Shown here: one piece after another, positions 12,114 through 24,880 of the stretch | Position numbering within the stretch: position 1 is the first letter of the stretch | Layout of the letters: the number at the start of each line of letters is the position of its first letter | DNA from: Epiperipatus broadwayi | Lineage: Eukaryota > Onychophora > Udeonychophora > Euonychophora > Peripatidae | NCBI GenBank assembly: GCA_028023455.1 | Contig: JAQFVV010006448.1 | Coordinates: 709,431 to 773,430 of the forward strand | Direction: 5' to 3' | DNA: 64,000 nucleotides | Notes under the pieces: generated by a model | What the model was told of the DNA's origin: nothing | Database searches by the model: none | The model's input: the letters and a program-made list of their open reading frames with translations, nothing else | Position numbers and translations under genes: made by a program

Positions 12114-12667
12114 ATATATTTGCAAGTTCCGATTATAATTAACGCTGTTTTTAAATTTCTTAACATTACCTTTCTGTACCAATTCATTTGATATTTCAGG
12201 ATAACACTTAATTACACTAAATGAATGTTTAATAACAACTTTTAACTCCAAATTACTATCAGCCCACACACCACCAAGTATCTAGAACCATAATTTCAAA
12301 CATACTCTTGAGGAAAATCAATATCCAATATTTGGATATTAAAGTTACTCATAATAAAAATAAATTAGACTACTGTATAATAATAAAAAAAATATTGAAA
12401 AAAGAGGATATATTCTTTGGGACTCAAATGTGTCAATATTACTTAAATTTTTTGGTTTAAAATCATTTTTATTTAGAAATAATAAGTTATGTAAATATAA
12501 ATCAGATAAAATAAGTAATATAGATGTATTTACTGTGGATTTATTAAATATTGTATATAATCATAAATTGATTTGTAATACTGTTAGTAAGTTTAATAAT
12601 AATTTAATATGTTAAGTGCTATAGATATTGATAAAATGAAATATACTTAGATATCAGTACCATTTAT
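12114..12667. other. AT-rich DNA, nothing recognised
   Basis: Contains a 61-codon lysine/asparagine-rich open frame at 12430-12615 with no recognisable motif. No other signal was seen. Confidence 0.4.
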
Positions 12668-14093
12668 TTGTAATGAACAAAATATATAAAATGCGCTAAC
12701 ACGCACAAGCACACAAAGCTAAAAACAAATAAAGACAATATATATTATTATTTTAATATATATTTCATTAAATGGCTAAGTGCATTCAAGGGTCAAAGCC
12801 CTCATAATCATAGCTATATTACAAACTATAATGAATTGACTCAGAGTGATGCAAATTTATGCAAATGAGATGTTTACGCATTCCATTTTTTGAATATTTT
12901 ATAGCACAAGTCTTTTCTATTGATTGTCTTTCTTTTAAGATTGTGTTGCTCTCTGCACAACACTACTGGATTTCCCGGCTGGCAACTGTGCCCTGCTGAA
13001 GTGCACTGCTGTGCAAAAACTGAACTATGAGCAGTATCCACCAAAGCTTTATTATAATAATAAGTGTGTTGAAATAGCCTAGTGGACAGAGAGGCCATAG
13101 TCTCATCATAATATGATGATCTACAATTTTTTTTCAGGGCAGGCAATATTATAGACCACCTGAGGTGTCAGCAAGGTTGGTAGGCAGTCCTTGGTATTAG
13201 TTAGGAGGTGTGTGAAAAGATAACTTGTATTTATTATTGAAAATATTATAAAAAACATTTATGCATATTAGGCAGGTAAGGGAGTAGAAGTCTTTGCTTT
13301 TTAATGTTAGGGACTTGATCATTTATTTTAGCAAAAAAATTGTTTTATCTTCCTGTCGATTAAATTCATATCAAAAACAACTTTTATAAGGTCATCCCTA
13401 TATGATGTGAGGTTAGATTTTTTATCTGCCTCAAATTTTCATAGGTGCATATTTCTATACAAAAATGAGGTTAAGCCAGAGAGTTTGTAGTTAGTTGGTG
13501 AATTGGAAAGATGGTAAGAATTCTACAACATTAAGGTATTTGATTAGCATCTTATAATTAAGATGTGTGTGTTTTTGCTGCATATGTAGGTCCACATATG
13601 TAACTTGTTTCTGGGCATTTTCATTCTTCATGTTAAACGTAAGCCTTGTAGTGTTTTGAAGTTCATTTTTTATTTGTAAAATAATCGGAGAGGAAGCAGC
13701 TATGAAGATATCATCAACGTATCTAGTGTATATGGATAGCAAGTTAGATTCTTGGTATTTTGGAATTACTTGCTATTCAAAATAATGTAACACTATATTT
13801 GAGATGCTGCTGCTCATAGGCAGTCCCATTGGCCAACTGTCTTTCATATGAAACCACTGGTTGTGAAAGAATGCCATAATATTTTTCTCAAGCCAAGATA
13901 AAAAGTTTACAATAAAGTCAATTAGTGGCTGAGATTTATTGTGGATTATAAGCTCTTCTCTTACAATCTGAATAGATTTAGCCCTACCATATAATTCCAA
14001 AACATCAATCGTAGGCAATGTGGTGTCTGGGTTCAAAACTAGGTCTTTTATTTTTGCAACAAATTGATATTCCATTGTGACTTATTTTAGATT
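12668..14093 (-). pseudogene. Penelope-like element, minus copy (RT + GIY-YIG)
   Basis: Reading leftwards, the first part (14075-13773) is reverse transcriptase with ...VAKIKDLVLNPDTTLP..., then LYGRAKSIQIVREEL and the motif GLPMSSSIS. A frameshift follows, and the next block (13742-13491) has the catalytic motif YVDDIFIAA intact. The GIY-YIG endonuclease part (13146-12874) reads YYDET...LSTRLFQH, then AHSSVF and TSAGHSCQ. About 13 residues present in the sister copy, including the Glu of KEAFFI that should be catalytic, are deleted. The element is 5'-truncated and broken by stops. It stands head to head with the copy at 14150-15630. Confidence 0.8.
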
Positions 14094-14149
14094 TTGGAGG
14101 AGTCCACTATTCCAATACTGCAAAAGGGGTTAACTGACAGCTCATTCAA

Positions 14150-15630
14150 GCTTTGGGATTCGGTTCATATACCATAAATTCATCATTTCAATTTGTTACA
14201 AAAATAAAAGACATAGTTTTGAACCCAGACAATGAATTGGCTACTATTGATGTTTTGGAATTATATGGCTCGATTTGTAGAGCTAAATCTATTCAGATTG
14301 TAAGAGAAAAGCTTATAAACCACAATTTAGCTTATCCACTAATTGACTTTATTGTAGACTTTTTATCTTGGCTTGATAAAAATATTATGGCATTTTTTCA
14401 CAACCAGTGGCTTCATAGGAAAGACGGTTGGCTGATGGGACTGCCTATGAGCAGCAGCATCTCAAGTGTAGTGTTAAATTATTTTGAAAAGCAAGTAATT
14501 CCAAAATACCAAGAGTCTAATTTGCTATCCATATACATCAGATACATTGATATCTTCATAGCCGCTCCATCTCTGATTATTTTACAAATAAAAATGAACT
14601 TCAAAACACTACAGGGCTTATGTTTAACATGGAGAATGAAAATGCCCATAAACAAGTTAAATACCTGGACCTACATATGCAGCGAGAACACACAAATCTT
14701 AATTATAAGATGCTAATCAAATCACTTAATGTTAGAGGACTTTCTCACCCTCTTTCCAATTCACCAACTAACCACAAACACTCTGGCTTAACCTTGTTTT
14801 TGTATATGCACCTATGTAAATTTGAGGTAGATAAAAAAGCTAACCTCACATCATATAGGGATGACCTAATAAAAGTTGTTTTTGATATGAATTTAATTTA
14901 CAGAAAGATAAAAGTTTTTTGCTAAACAAGTCCTAACATTAACAAGCAAAGACTCCTACTCCCTTACCTACCTAATATGCATAAATGTTTTTATAATATT
15001 TTCAATAATAAATACCAGTTATGTTTTCACACATCTCCTAACTCCAACAAACTAATTAATAATACAAAGGACTGCCTACCATCCCCACTGACAACTCGGG
15101 TGGTCTATAATATTGTCTGCCCTGAAAAATTTGGTAGATAATCATACTATGGTGAGACTAGGGCCTCTTGATCCACTAGGCTATCTCAACACACTTATTC
15201 TTATAATAAAGCTTTGGTAGACACTGCTCATAGTTCAGTTATTGTGCAGCACCACACTTCAGCTGGGCACAATTGCCAGCCAGGAAATCCAGTAGTGGTG
15301 TGCAGAGAGCAGCATGATCTTAAAAAGAAAGATAAAGAAGCTTTCTTTATATGTAGAGATGGTGATGCCATCAATAGAAAAGACTCTTGCTATAAAATAT
15401 CCAAAGAAATGGAATGCATAATCATCTCATTTGCATAAATTTGCATCACTCTGAGTCAATTCATTATAGTTTGTAATATGGCTATGATTATGAGGGCTTT
15501 GACCCTTGAAAGCACTTAGCCATTTAATGGAATAGATATTAAAATAATAATATATATTGTCTTTATTTGTTTTTAGCTTTGTGTGCTTTTCATGTTAGCA
15601 CATTTTATATATTTTGATTCATAATTAGCC
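14150..15630 (+). pseudogene. Penelope-like element, plus copy (RT + GIY-YIG)
   Basis: Reverse transcriptase runs from 14153 (SSFQFVTKIKDIVLNP...) with GLPMSSSIS near 14440. The catalytic box reads YIDIFIAA, lacking the second Asp of YVDD, so the enzyme is dead. A frameshift near 14610 leads to NENAHKQVKYLDLHMQ. The GIY-YIG part (15130-15438) reads LVDTAHSSV, HHTSAGHNCQ, KEAFFICRDGDAINRKDS, with the Glu retained. The 3' tail matches the minus copy to about 15630. Together the two copies form an imperfect palindrome with ~1.4-kb arms and a ~60-bp centre. Confidence 0.8.
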
Positions 15631-15702
15631 ACAAAGTATAAACTGTTTGCTTATTGTAATGAACAAGTGGAATTTATAAGGCATATATATATATATATAT
15701 TT
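15631..15702. repeat. (TA)n tract at the left edge of the LTR composite
   Basis: Ends in TATATATATTT immediately before LTR A. The right edge of the composite (27482-27493) is also (AT)n, so the composite appears to have inserted into a TA microsatellite. Confidence 0.7.
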
Positions 15703-18280
15703 TACCGGTCGAAAACCACCACCCCCAATGTCAAATCGGATTCAAACTCAGCTTAACCAAATCCGAATTCAAACCCAACCCAACAGCTCAGATAGTAGAA
15801 ATCGACGGCACAGTGCTATGCACCAAGAACTAGCTCCACGGTTGGTGAGGACTAGAGACCCTTGCACTGACACGAATATCTAATAATTAATTACTTTGAA
15901 TACTTTTTAAATCAAGTCATATGTATGTTCGGGTTGCCAACACAGATAGCGGGTATGAACATTTAAATAATTATAAAAAGAATGATGAACTAAGAAACCA
16001 AGTATGTTAGAAATATTTAATAATAATAATAATTTGTTTTGTTCAATAAAATATAGATTGCATTAGTTACCTCTAGTCTTTAAATAATTTATAAATATAA
16101 TAAGAGTGGCGGTCCTTATCATATGCCAACAAGAATTACACAACATGGGATTCTATGTCTATGCCCCCAATGAGAAATATAAAGGCAGATAAAGGTATTC
16201 ATTAAGAACGGAAATGATTGTTCTAATTTTATTACGGTGGAATGTGAGATTTATTTTCACATTCGGAAATCTATTCATGAAGAGCAAAACGTATTTTAAG
16301 GCATAACTTTAATCTTGATTTGAAAACTGATTTAAACTAAATATATTTGAAAATTGGTTCGACTTTAATTTAAATCACTTCATCACGAATTACGAGCACG
16401 GAGCAAGTTTTACCGCAACAAGATGCAATGGTACTGACGAATTACAAGGCAGAGAGTAAAATTGAAAGATGATCGCTAGTCGATGATCGAAGTCCTATGG
16501 CGGCTTGCATTTGGCAAGTCTTACGCCCTTTGACTAATGAATCGGAAAGGAAGTACTTTCTTCCTCGAGATCACCGACCAGCCTAACGGAGCGGAAGATG
16601 GCTCTACGTCAGCAACATTTGATGATGATGACTTGATAGTCATCGTTGAAAAATAGAACCCATGTAGAATGCTCTACATGATGACTTGACCAATTAATTA
16701 AAGTCAAACGAGCTTTTATCGAACTATTTTAAAACATTTATAAACTATATTAGTTATGCCCTAATACCGTGCCCTTCCTGAATATTAATATAAAATAACA
16801 AAAGTGGAATTAAAATACATTTAACCCTTTATCGACCCTTTTTGCAATAAAAACATTTAAGGTTATATTCGAATAAATATATATTAGTAAAACAAGAAAT
16901 CAATATTTTAACATTATTTGAATACATATATGTATACTTATAACGTAGATAGGAGCTGGGGACATAGGTGAAACATTGAGCTAATAATTTATTAATAGCT
17001 AAAGGTAAGAAAAAAAATAGTAAACATGTAATATTTTCCTTTGACTCGATGACTAATAGAACTTATAAATTTAGCTCTAATGGACGAGAATTACTATTGG
17101 AAATTAATGTTATATTATTTGCGTGAGGCAAATGGAATCAAAGGGCTCATCGAGTCGAAAGATTATTGGCATATAATTTTTGAATACAACATTAATAAAG
17201 CACACTAACATATATATATTAAACGAACCGCCAGGTAAGAAAAGAAAAAGTTTAAAGACTAGAGATTTAAAGAATTATGAGATAAATTTACAGTAGCATG
17301 AATAAAAGGTGTTACAAAGATTTACATTAAAGAATAAAAGAGCTCTTAAAAAGAAGGAGTATAAAATAAAGTTCGAACTGGCCAGAAAGTTTAACGTTCA
17401 TATTACCATTCCGTGCTTGTCCTTAAGTTACTCCTCCAAGTTGTTGAAATGTAGGCATCATTGGTTAACTACTGGAGTAGTATTTTAGTAGCTTTCATTA
17501 TTTTAGCAGAATAATCGATCCGGAAAACGGTTCAGCAGCTCCAGTGAAGATTCCTCGGGACTTTAGGAACCGTAGCCAGATCCCTGATGTTCTAGCCCTC
17601 TATCATGATGAAATACAATTTTTATACACACAGAGTTCACTGCACTACTCTACAACCAAAACTAGTCTTTTTCTTTTCTTTTCAGGGCTATATATCTACT
17701 GTTCACTGATGCCTCTGGCTAGCGCTCATTTTATTATCAATCTCTTTTTTTTTTATAATTAGTTGTTTTCAGAAACATTCCTTTGATAAGGCTTTCAAAC
17801 TAATTTTTGAATTCCTTTCCTAATTAGAAAATGAATTCTTAAAGTCTGAAATGATTTTAATTAAAAATTGAATTCTTATCTTTTTTTTATTAATAAAACT
17901 TTACTGTTGTTTTTGAGAATTTGAAAGCCCTTGGAAGGAATGTAGCTTTTAATCGCAAAACTTTACAAATTATTTAAAAGTAAAAAAAACAAGTATTCCC
18001 GACGCAATGAAACTTTCGAACAATTATATATATTTAATATTTACAAACATATATACGCACAATCTAGGCAATTTAATATATGTAAATTCATGAACATTTT
18101 ATCATGAATTTATTTAGAGAATTGATCCAATTTAAACTAAACTAATTAATTTTACTACGTATTTGAAATAAGTTATTTATTATGGAAATTAGCGTGGATT
18201 GAACGTATAAAGCCCCATTGCATCAGAAATTTAAGGTTAGTATTAGGGTAAATAACATGAAGCTAGGATCGAACTCAGAT
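15703..18280 (-). mobile_element. LTR A (3' LTR of a minus-strand retrotransposon)
   Basis: Nearly identical to 24881-27481; I noticed roughly thirty scattered substitutions plus small indels by eye, including a 20-bp insertion present only in A' near 25750. Minus orientation is inferred because the gag remnant on the minus strand runs directly into it and because A' is followed on the minus strand by a primer-binding-site-like sequence. The last ~12 bp at its right end (CCGACTGCTTCA in A') are missing, replaced by gag sequence. Its left end stops at TACCGG, two bases short of the TGTACCGG seen in A'. The 72-84-codon frames inside it on the plus strand are antisense to the element and are not called. 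Confidence 0.75.
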
Positions 18281-18966
18281 TCCCTCAGATAATGGCTGGC
18301 TACCGTTATTCTCTCTCTTTCGGTCATCGGGTGGAAGCACAGAAATTCTTTGATGCTGTCCAGATGCACGGCTGGATTTTCCCCGGGGTCACCTCTGAAT
18401 GTCTGAATCTGGATAGATGATCCGCAGTGAGGGATGTTAATCATCCTTATTGGTGGGTGCACGGCCTGCTCTCTTTTTATCTCTTTTTCTTTGTTACTAG
18501 TTCCCATTGCTGCTATTAGGTTTTCACTTTGGCCCTGCGCATCAGTTTGCCTTTCCAACTCAACATTTTCAATGTCTAGGTCCTGGCCTGTCTTCTCTTC
18601 AATGGCTACTTCGCTCTGAGTTTCTAATTCCATCGGGATGGTTTGGTCCTCTTCTCCCTTCCTTGCACTGGTATTAGCTTTATCTTCCCTACCTGTTTTA
18701 CCGTCCGTCCCCATACGCCATTCTTCAATCCTTAATATACGCTCCATCATCACCATCATAATCTTCCTGTCCTCTCTCATCTCCTCGAGGATAGCGTCAA
18801 ACTTCGCATCACGATCGTGCTCCCTCTGTTTGGTGTTCCTATCTAATCGACCAAAACTTTTTTTTTTATCGGAAAATTTCTTGAACACAATTTCGTGATC
18901 ACTGGATGTGTCAGATGTCTCTGCGCCAGTTGCGGATGAATTATTGTTTCCTTCTATTTCTGCCAT
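18281..18966 (-). pseudogene. Retrotransposon gag remnant fused to LTR A
   Basis: An open frame on the minus strand starts best at the ATG at 18966 (MAEIEGNNNSS; context gaaaATGG is favourable), although the frame opens at 19002. It encodes about 228 gag residues: an acidic, serine-rich N-terminus, a charged, probably coiled-coil stretch (around residues 45-80), then IQTFRGDPGENPAVHLDSI and FHPMTERERI, which resemble the start of a Ty3-type capsid domain. The reading frame then runs into LTR A at SEFDP and stops at 18223. Thus the rest of capsid, nucleocapsid and all of pol have been deleted, joining gag directly to the 3' LTR. Confidence 0.7.
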
Positions 18967-19720
18967 TTTCTCTTTGTTTTCAATTATAAGTGTCCTCAGC
19001 ATACGAATTAGTTTTGTAAAACAATTTTTATTTGTATATATAACATAAAGATACTGATCCCTGATCCTATTGCCAAATCCTCCCCCGCTGCTGATACTGT
19101 TTGTGTGACTTCCTTCCTTTCTCTTTTTTTTTTTGCCTACGTTCCGACTGGTTTCTGTTATCTAAACCTTTCACTGTTAATATTTTTTTTATTTAGGTAT
19201 ATACAATATGATATGTTTAAATCATTACTAAAAAATAAAGGGAAAAAAAAAACTTTATTTCATCCAGTTCACACTGTTCTCCTCAGTCCTATAATATAAA
19301 CATATTAATAATTGGTATATAACACAATATTAATTTTTGTACTACTGTCAGTAATTCTCTCTCTATATATATGCCACCATTCTCTCTTTTGAACCCAACA
19401 AAACTCACCACTGCTGTATGGACAAACATATTTGCTGACAAATTTATTTGAAAGGCGCCAGCCAGCAACATGTGACCAATAGATAATTTAATCCATTGAT
19501 CCCCAAATATATACTTTTTACATGACCTAATAATCATTTGATTCAAGATTAATGCTTTATATAGGGAACGATTAATATTAACTCTGACTCTGATAAGATT
19601 TTTATATTACAATATATATATACGTACATGTTTTTATTTTTAAGACCTGGAATTAATTCCACTTCTTTACTTTTCGAAAAAAAAACATTTTTAAACAACA
19701 CAAAAAAAATATCTATATAT
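18967..19720 (-). other. Putative gag leader of the minus-strand element
   Basis: This is untranslated sequence between the gag start and LTR B. It contains a purine-rich stretch on the minus strand (rc of 19085-19130) and no primer-binding site next to LTR B. The lack of a primer-binding site here agrees with B not being the 5' LTR of this gag. Confidence 0.4.
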
Positions 19721-22208
19721 TGAAACAGACAGATCGAAGAACCGATCTTAGTTTCATGTGTTTTTAAGTACGGTAATTCGAACTACTATTTGCCCGCAAT
19801 GGGATTTTTTTCCATTTCAAGTCATATAAAAATTAGCTATATATTTTATGTTTTGTAAATAAATATGTAAAGATTCCGTGTATAAATATCACAAATCATG
19901 AAATAATATTCGTGTGTGCGTGGTTTGTGAATTTATAGCAGCTTAATTTAAAAGTTTCATTGCGGGTGTATTTGTTTAAATTTTAACTTTTTAGAATTAT
20001 ACAAAGTCGTTTAAAAATACTGATCAAAAGTCACATTCCTTTGATCAGTGTTTTTTTAAAATGTACAAATGTATAGAGTAATTAATTTGTATTTGAAAAT
20101 TAGATAAGGAATTTATATTTTGTAATTACTTGGTCAATTTAAAATTGTGTATTAAAGTAAAAGATAGCTGAAAATGGAACAATGGAAATGGATAATTGAT
20201 ATTGTATGGTCAGGTTGGATTGCTGGAGGCTAGAGAAAAGTAGGCGGAGTCTCAAACAAAAACCAGGCAGAAAGGTCAACCGTGGCCATCTTAAAAAAAA
20301 AGAGATTCTAACTTTTGAGGTGGCTGAGAGTAGATCGTCTCAAAACAGCACAGCAGTTGCTAGAAAAATCGCTACAACTTTTATTAAGAAGTCCACCAGT
20401 AAACCGTAATGTCGATGGGCTAAGTGCCAGGAGCTGATCTCTGTCCTGCCAATTTGAATCTTCGTGCCGCTGTCTGATCATGCTTTACGTGCTTCAAAAT
20501 TTCCAGCTTCCAATCTCCAAATTGACTATGCCTTTCAAGTAAATTTCAAATGCGCGCCTACGTTCGTCTGAAATACCATCGTGAGAAGCCAAGCCGGATG
20601 AAGAAAGAAGGGTAACTGTGTTACATGAACTTTTAACTTTCTCCCGAGCTTAATGTTATAGTTAATCTGTCAATCAAATTAATCACATGTAAGTTTTGTT
20701 TCTTTTATAATGCTACTTTTTAAAACCTGTCAGTAAATTTTCTTTTCTCTTTTTCCTCCGCTCTAGTCTTTAGAAGATAATTTATAAATATTGTACCTAA
20801 TAATAATAATTCAAATGAATACATTTATATGTTTTTTGTAACTTATTCTATAAACAAACGATGCCAATAGAAATATTTCCCAACTCTGTTTAAAGCTAGT
20901 TTATAATATTGATTATAGTTATTTTAAAAGTAAGTTCTTTGTTTTGAATTAAAGATTATTTTCTATATTGAGTTGGCAGATATTAGATCACTTTATTATT
21001 CTCCTTTATTTTGTCATACTATTGTAACCTATCTTTCAATCTTAAATATGTAAAATGGTTTTAAAGTTTTATCATCTTGTTGCCTACATGAAATGAGAAA
21101 TAATTCTCAGTGTATAATTTGTTACTATCGCTACCGCCTGTACAACCTGAGGGGTTAGGGGTTTCAGAGTAAACTTAATTAGTCGTTGCTTTCGCGGTCA
21201 GTTTGATTCCGCCATGTTTTATTGGAATAGTTATATCAGCCTGTTGCGTAGAGATAGACGAATAGATTATTTAGGTTTTGTGTAATTCCGTTTCAAATCA
21301 ACTTCAAGCACTCGTCCTCGATGACTGTGGCAATGCCTTTCCTTCGCCGAAGTTGGCGTCTCGCCGTACTACCATATGGGAAAGAAAGCAATTCTTTTCC
21401 AGGTAATCTCTTGGATCACCGGGTTTCGAAATGATCCCGGCTGGTTGTAGTGTCCCGGATCTACTTGGGGGCATTAAGCCTTGTCAAAGTACAAGCCGCC
21501 CGGTATTCCGTTAATGCACCGCAAGTGATTACTGTAGGGCTCCTTAATCTAGGCAACCACTAGTACATCAATCTTAGATATCATATTTATGCGAAGCCAC
21601 CTCCAACTATTCGTATACGCAACGGCTCGAATCTATTCGAATAAAATAACTTAATAAAAATAGTAGATAAATATTGTCAATGCCCCAAATACTCTGATTC
21701 CCTTAGCCACCCGTCAATCATTTAACTACACCGATATTAGCATGAGTTTGTTTACCAGGTAAAATGATTACTAAAGACTAGTAGCCAATTATAATAGAAT
21801 ATCTATGGAAGTCTTACCGTACTTTTGAATAATATTTGTTAATGCTTTCTATTTATTATTAAACAATTTATTTAATCTAATTTTGTGTCTCCCACCTCAT
21901 TACTCTCGAAGTCTATTTAGTCACCTACTGTCTGTATTGGCAACTTAAATATATACATTACATTAATGACCGTACCAATATCCAGAGTATAATAGATCTA
22001 TATATAATTAACTGTAGGTAATTTAGTCTGTGTTCTGAGTTGAGCTAGTAAAGGGATAACCCCGTGCTGTTATAAAGTCATCATCGGTTGGTCATACCGG
22101 GGTTTGGGTTTGAATTTAGTTGGCGTTTTGGAATTTATTCTTAAACGTGGACTGGGTTTGAACTCGGGTACTGTGTATGAGTAAGCGTGGTGGATTTATA
22201 CCGGTACA
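19721..22208 (+). mobile_element. LTR B
   Basis: Starts TGAAACAG and ends CCGGTACA; nearly identical to 22335-24833. Its reverse complement is recognisably related to LTR A: compare GTTGCCAACACAGATAG at 15933 with the rc of 21925-21944, and CGCAATGAAACTTT at 18003 with the rc of AAAGTTTCATTGCG at 19952. A and B are therefore two subfamilies in opposite orientation. A GC-richer core lies at 21120-21560. A 67-codon frame at 20206-20409 is disrupted in B' and is not called. Confidence 0.75.
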
Positions 22209-22334
22209 GTTGCGGGGGGCGACTTGATAAATGTTGTCACCCCCCAACTGCCCCGATTAAATTTTAGAAAATGTTAACCAGAGAATTATGTATAAACATT
22301 TTTTTTTGTTATTTTTTTTTAAAGTGAGAAGAAA
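22209..22334 (+). mobile_element. Collapsed internal region between LTRs B and B'
   Basis: Only 126 bp separate the two LTRs. It holds a GC-rich hairpin (GGGGGGCGAC at 22214 pairing with GTTGTCACCCCCC up to 22245) and, directly before B', the purine run AAAGTGAGAAGAAA (22321-22334). That run sits where a polypurine tract should be in a plus-strand element. The coding region is entirely missing. Confidence 0.6.
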
Positions 22335-24833
22335 TGAAACAGACAGATCGAAGAACCGATCTTAGTTTCATGTGTTTTTTAAGTACGGTAATTCGAACTA
22401 CTATTTGCCCGCAATGGGATTTTTTCCATTTCAAGTCATATAAAAATTAGCTATATATTTTATGTTTTGTAAATAAATATGTAAAGATTCCGTGTATAAA
22501 TATCACAAATCATGAAATAATATTCGTGTGTGCGTGGTTTGTGAATTTATATCAGCTTAATTTAAAGTTTCATTGCGGGTGTATTTGTTTAAATTTTAAC
22601 TTTTTAGAATTATACAAAGTCGTTTAAAAATACTGATCAAAAGTCACATTCCTTTGATCAGTGTTTTTAATTAAAATCTGTCTTGTACAAATGTATAGAG
22701 TAATTAATTTGTATTTGAAAATTAGATAAGGAATTTATATTTTGTAATTACTTGGTCAATTTAAAATTGTGTATTAAAGTTAAAGATAGCTGAAAATGGA
22801 ACAATGGAAATGGATAATTGATATTGTATGGTCAAGCTGGATTGCTGAAGGCTAGAGAAAAGTAGGCGGAGCCTAAAACAAAAACCAGGCAGAAAGGTCA
22901 ACCGTGGCCATCTTAGAAAAAACTAACATTCTAACTTTTGACGTGGTTGAGAGTAGATAGTCTCAAGACAGCACAGCAGTTGCTAGAGAAATCGCTACAA
23001 CTCTTGTTAAGAAGTCCACCAGTAAACCGTAATGTCGATGGGCTAAGTGCCAGGAGCTGATCTCTGTCCTGCCAATTTGAATCTTCGTGCCGCTGTCTGA
23101 TCATGCTTTACGTGCTTCAAAATTTCCAGCTTCCAATCTCCAAATTGACTATGCCTTTCAAGTAAATTTCAAATGCGCGCCTACGTTCGTCAGAAATACC
23201 ATCGTGAGAAGCCAAGCCGGATGAAGAAAGAAGGGTAACTGTGTTACATGAACTTTTAACTTTCTCCCGAGCTTAATGTTATAGTTAATCTGTCAATCAA
23301 ATTAATCACATGTAAGTTTTGTTTCTTTTATAATGCTACTTTTTAAAACCTGTCAGTAAATTTTCTTTTCTCTTTTTCCTCCGCTCTAGTCTTTAGAAGA
23401 TAATTTATAAATATTGTACCTAATAATAATAATTCAAATGAATACATTTATATGTTTTTTGTAACTTATTCTATAAACAAACGATGCCAATAGAAATATT
23501 TCCCAACTCTGTTTAAAGCTAGTTTATAATATTGATTATAGTTATTTTAAAAGTAAGTTCGTTTTTTTGAATTAAAGATTATTTCATATATTGAGTTGGC
23601 AGATATTAAATCACTTTATTATTCTCCTTTATTTTTGTCATACTATTGTAACCTATCTTTCAATCTTAAATATGTAAAATGGTTTTAAAGTTTTATCATC
23701 TTGTTGCCTACATGAAATGAGAAATAATTCTCAGTGTATAATTTGTTACTATCGCTACCGCCTGAACAACCTGAGGGGTTAGGGGTTTCAGAGTAAACTT
23801 AATTAATCGTTGCTTTCGCGGTCAGTTTGATTCCGCCATGTTTTATTGGAATAGTTATATCAGCCTGTTGCGTAGAAATAGACGAATAGATTATCTAGGT
23901 TTTGTGTAATTCCGTTTCAAATCCACTTCAAGCACTCGTCCTCGATGACTGTGGCAATGCCTTTCCTTCGCCGAAGTTGGCGTCTCGCCGTACTACCATA
24001 TGGGAAAGAAAGCAATTCTTTTCCAGGTAATCTCTTGGATCACCGGGTTTCGAAATGATCCCGGCTGGTTGTAGTGTCCCGGATCTACTTGGGGGCATTA
24101 AGCCTTGTCAAAGTACAAGCCGCCCGGTATTCCGTTGATGCACCGCAAGTGATTACTGTAGGGCTCTTTAATCTAGGCAACCACTAGTACATCAATCTTA
24201 GATATCATATTTATACGAAACCACCCTCCAACTATTCGTATACGCAACGGCTCGAATCTATTCGAATAAAATAACTTAATAAAAATAGTAGATAAATATT
24301 TTCAATGCCCCAAATACTCTGATTCCCTTAGCCACCCGTCAATCATTTAACTACACCGATATTGGCATGAGTTTGTTTACCAGGTAAAATGATTACTAAA
24401 GACTAGTAGCCAATTATAATAGAATATTTATGGAAGTCTTACCGTACTTTTGAATAATATTTGTTAATGCTTTCTATTTATTATTAAACAATTTATTTAA
24501 TCTAATTTTGTGTCTCCCACCTCATTACTCTCGACGTCTATTTAGTCACCTACTGTCTGTATTGGCAACTTAAATATATACATTACATTAATGACCGTAC
24601 CAATATCCAGAGTATAATAGATTTATATATAATTAACTGTAAGTAATTTAGTCTGTGTTCTGAGTTGAGCTAGTAAAGGGATAACCCCATGCTGTTATAA
24701 AGTCATCATCGGTTGGTCATACCGGGGTTTGGGTTTGAATTTAGTTGGCGTTTTGGAATTTATTCTTAAACGTGGACTGGGTTTGAACTCGGGTACTGTG
24801 TATGAGTAAGCGTGGTGGATTTATACCGGTACA
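22335..24833 (+). mobile_element. LTR B'
   Basis: TGAAACAG...CCGGTACA, 2499 bp, almost the same as LTR B. It is followed after 13 bp by TGGCGCCCAACGTGG, the classic complement of the 3' end of a lysine tRNA used as a retroviral and Ty3-type primer. This supports plus orientation. Confidence 0.75.
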
Positions 24834-24880
24834 GTTATTAAATTTTTGGCGCCCAACGTGGTGCGCCAAAAACATAACCA
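24834..24880. promoter_or_regulatory. Two primer-binding sites fused head to head
   Basis: Plus strand: TGGCGCCCAACGTGG at 24847-24861, downstream of LTR B'. Minus strand: the same approach sequence ends at TTTTTGGCGC (rc of 24863-24872), downstream of LTR A'. The two meet to make an imperfect palindrome at 24843-24872. Flanking bases also mirror each other (GTTATTAAATTTT on the B' side, GGTTATGTTTT on the A' side). The A' site keeps only about six bases, while the B' site is complete to 15. Identification as a lysine tRNA site rests on my knowledge of that motif. Confidence 0.65.

Noticed and set aside
20206-20409. 67-codon basic frame in LTR B
   Set aside because: The same region in LTR B' is disrupted, so it is not maintained.
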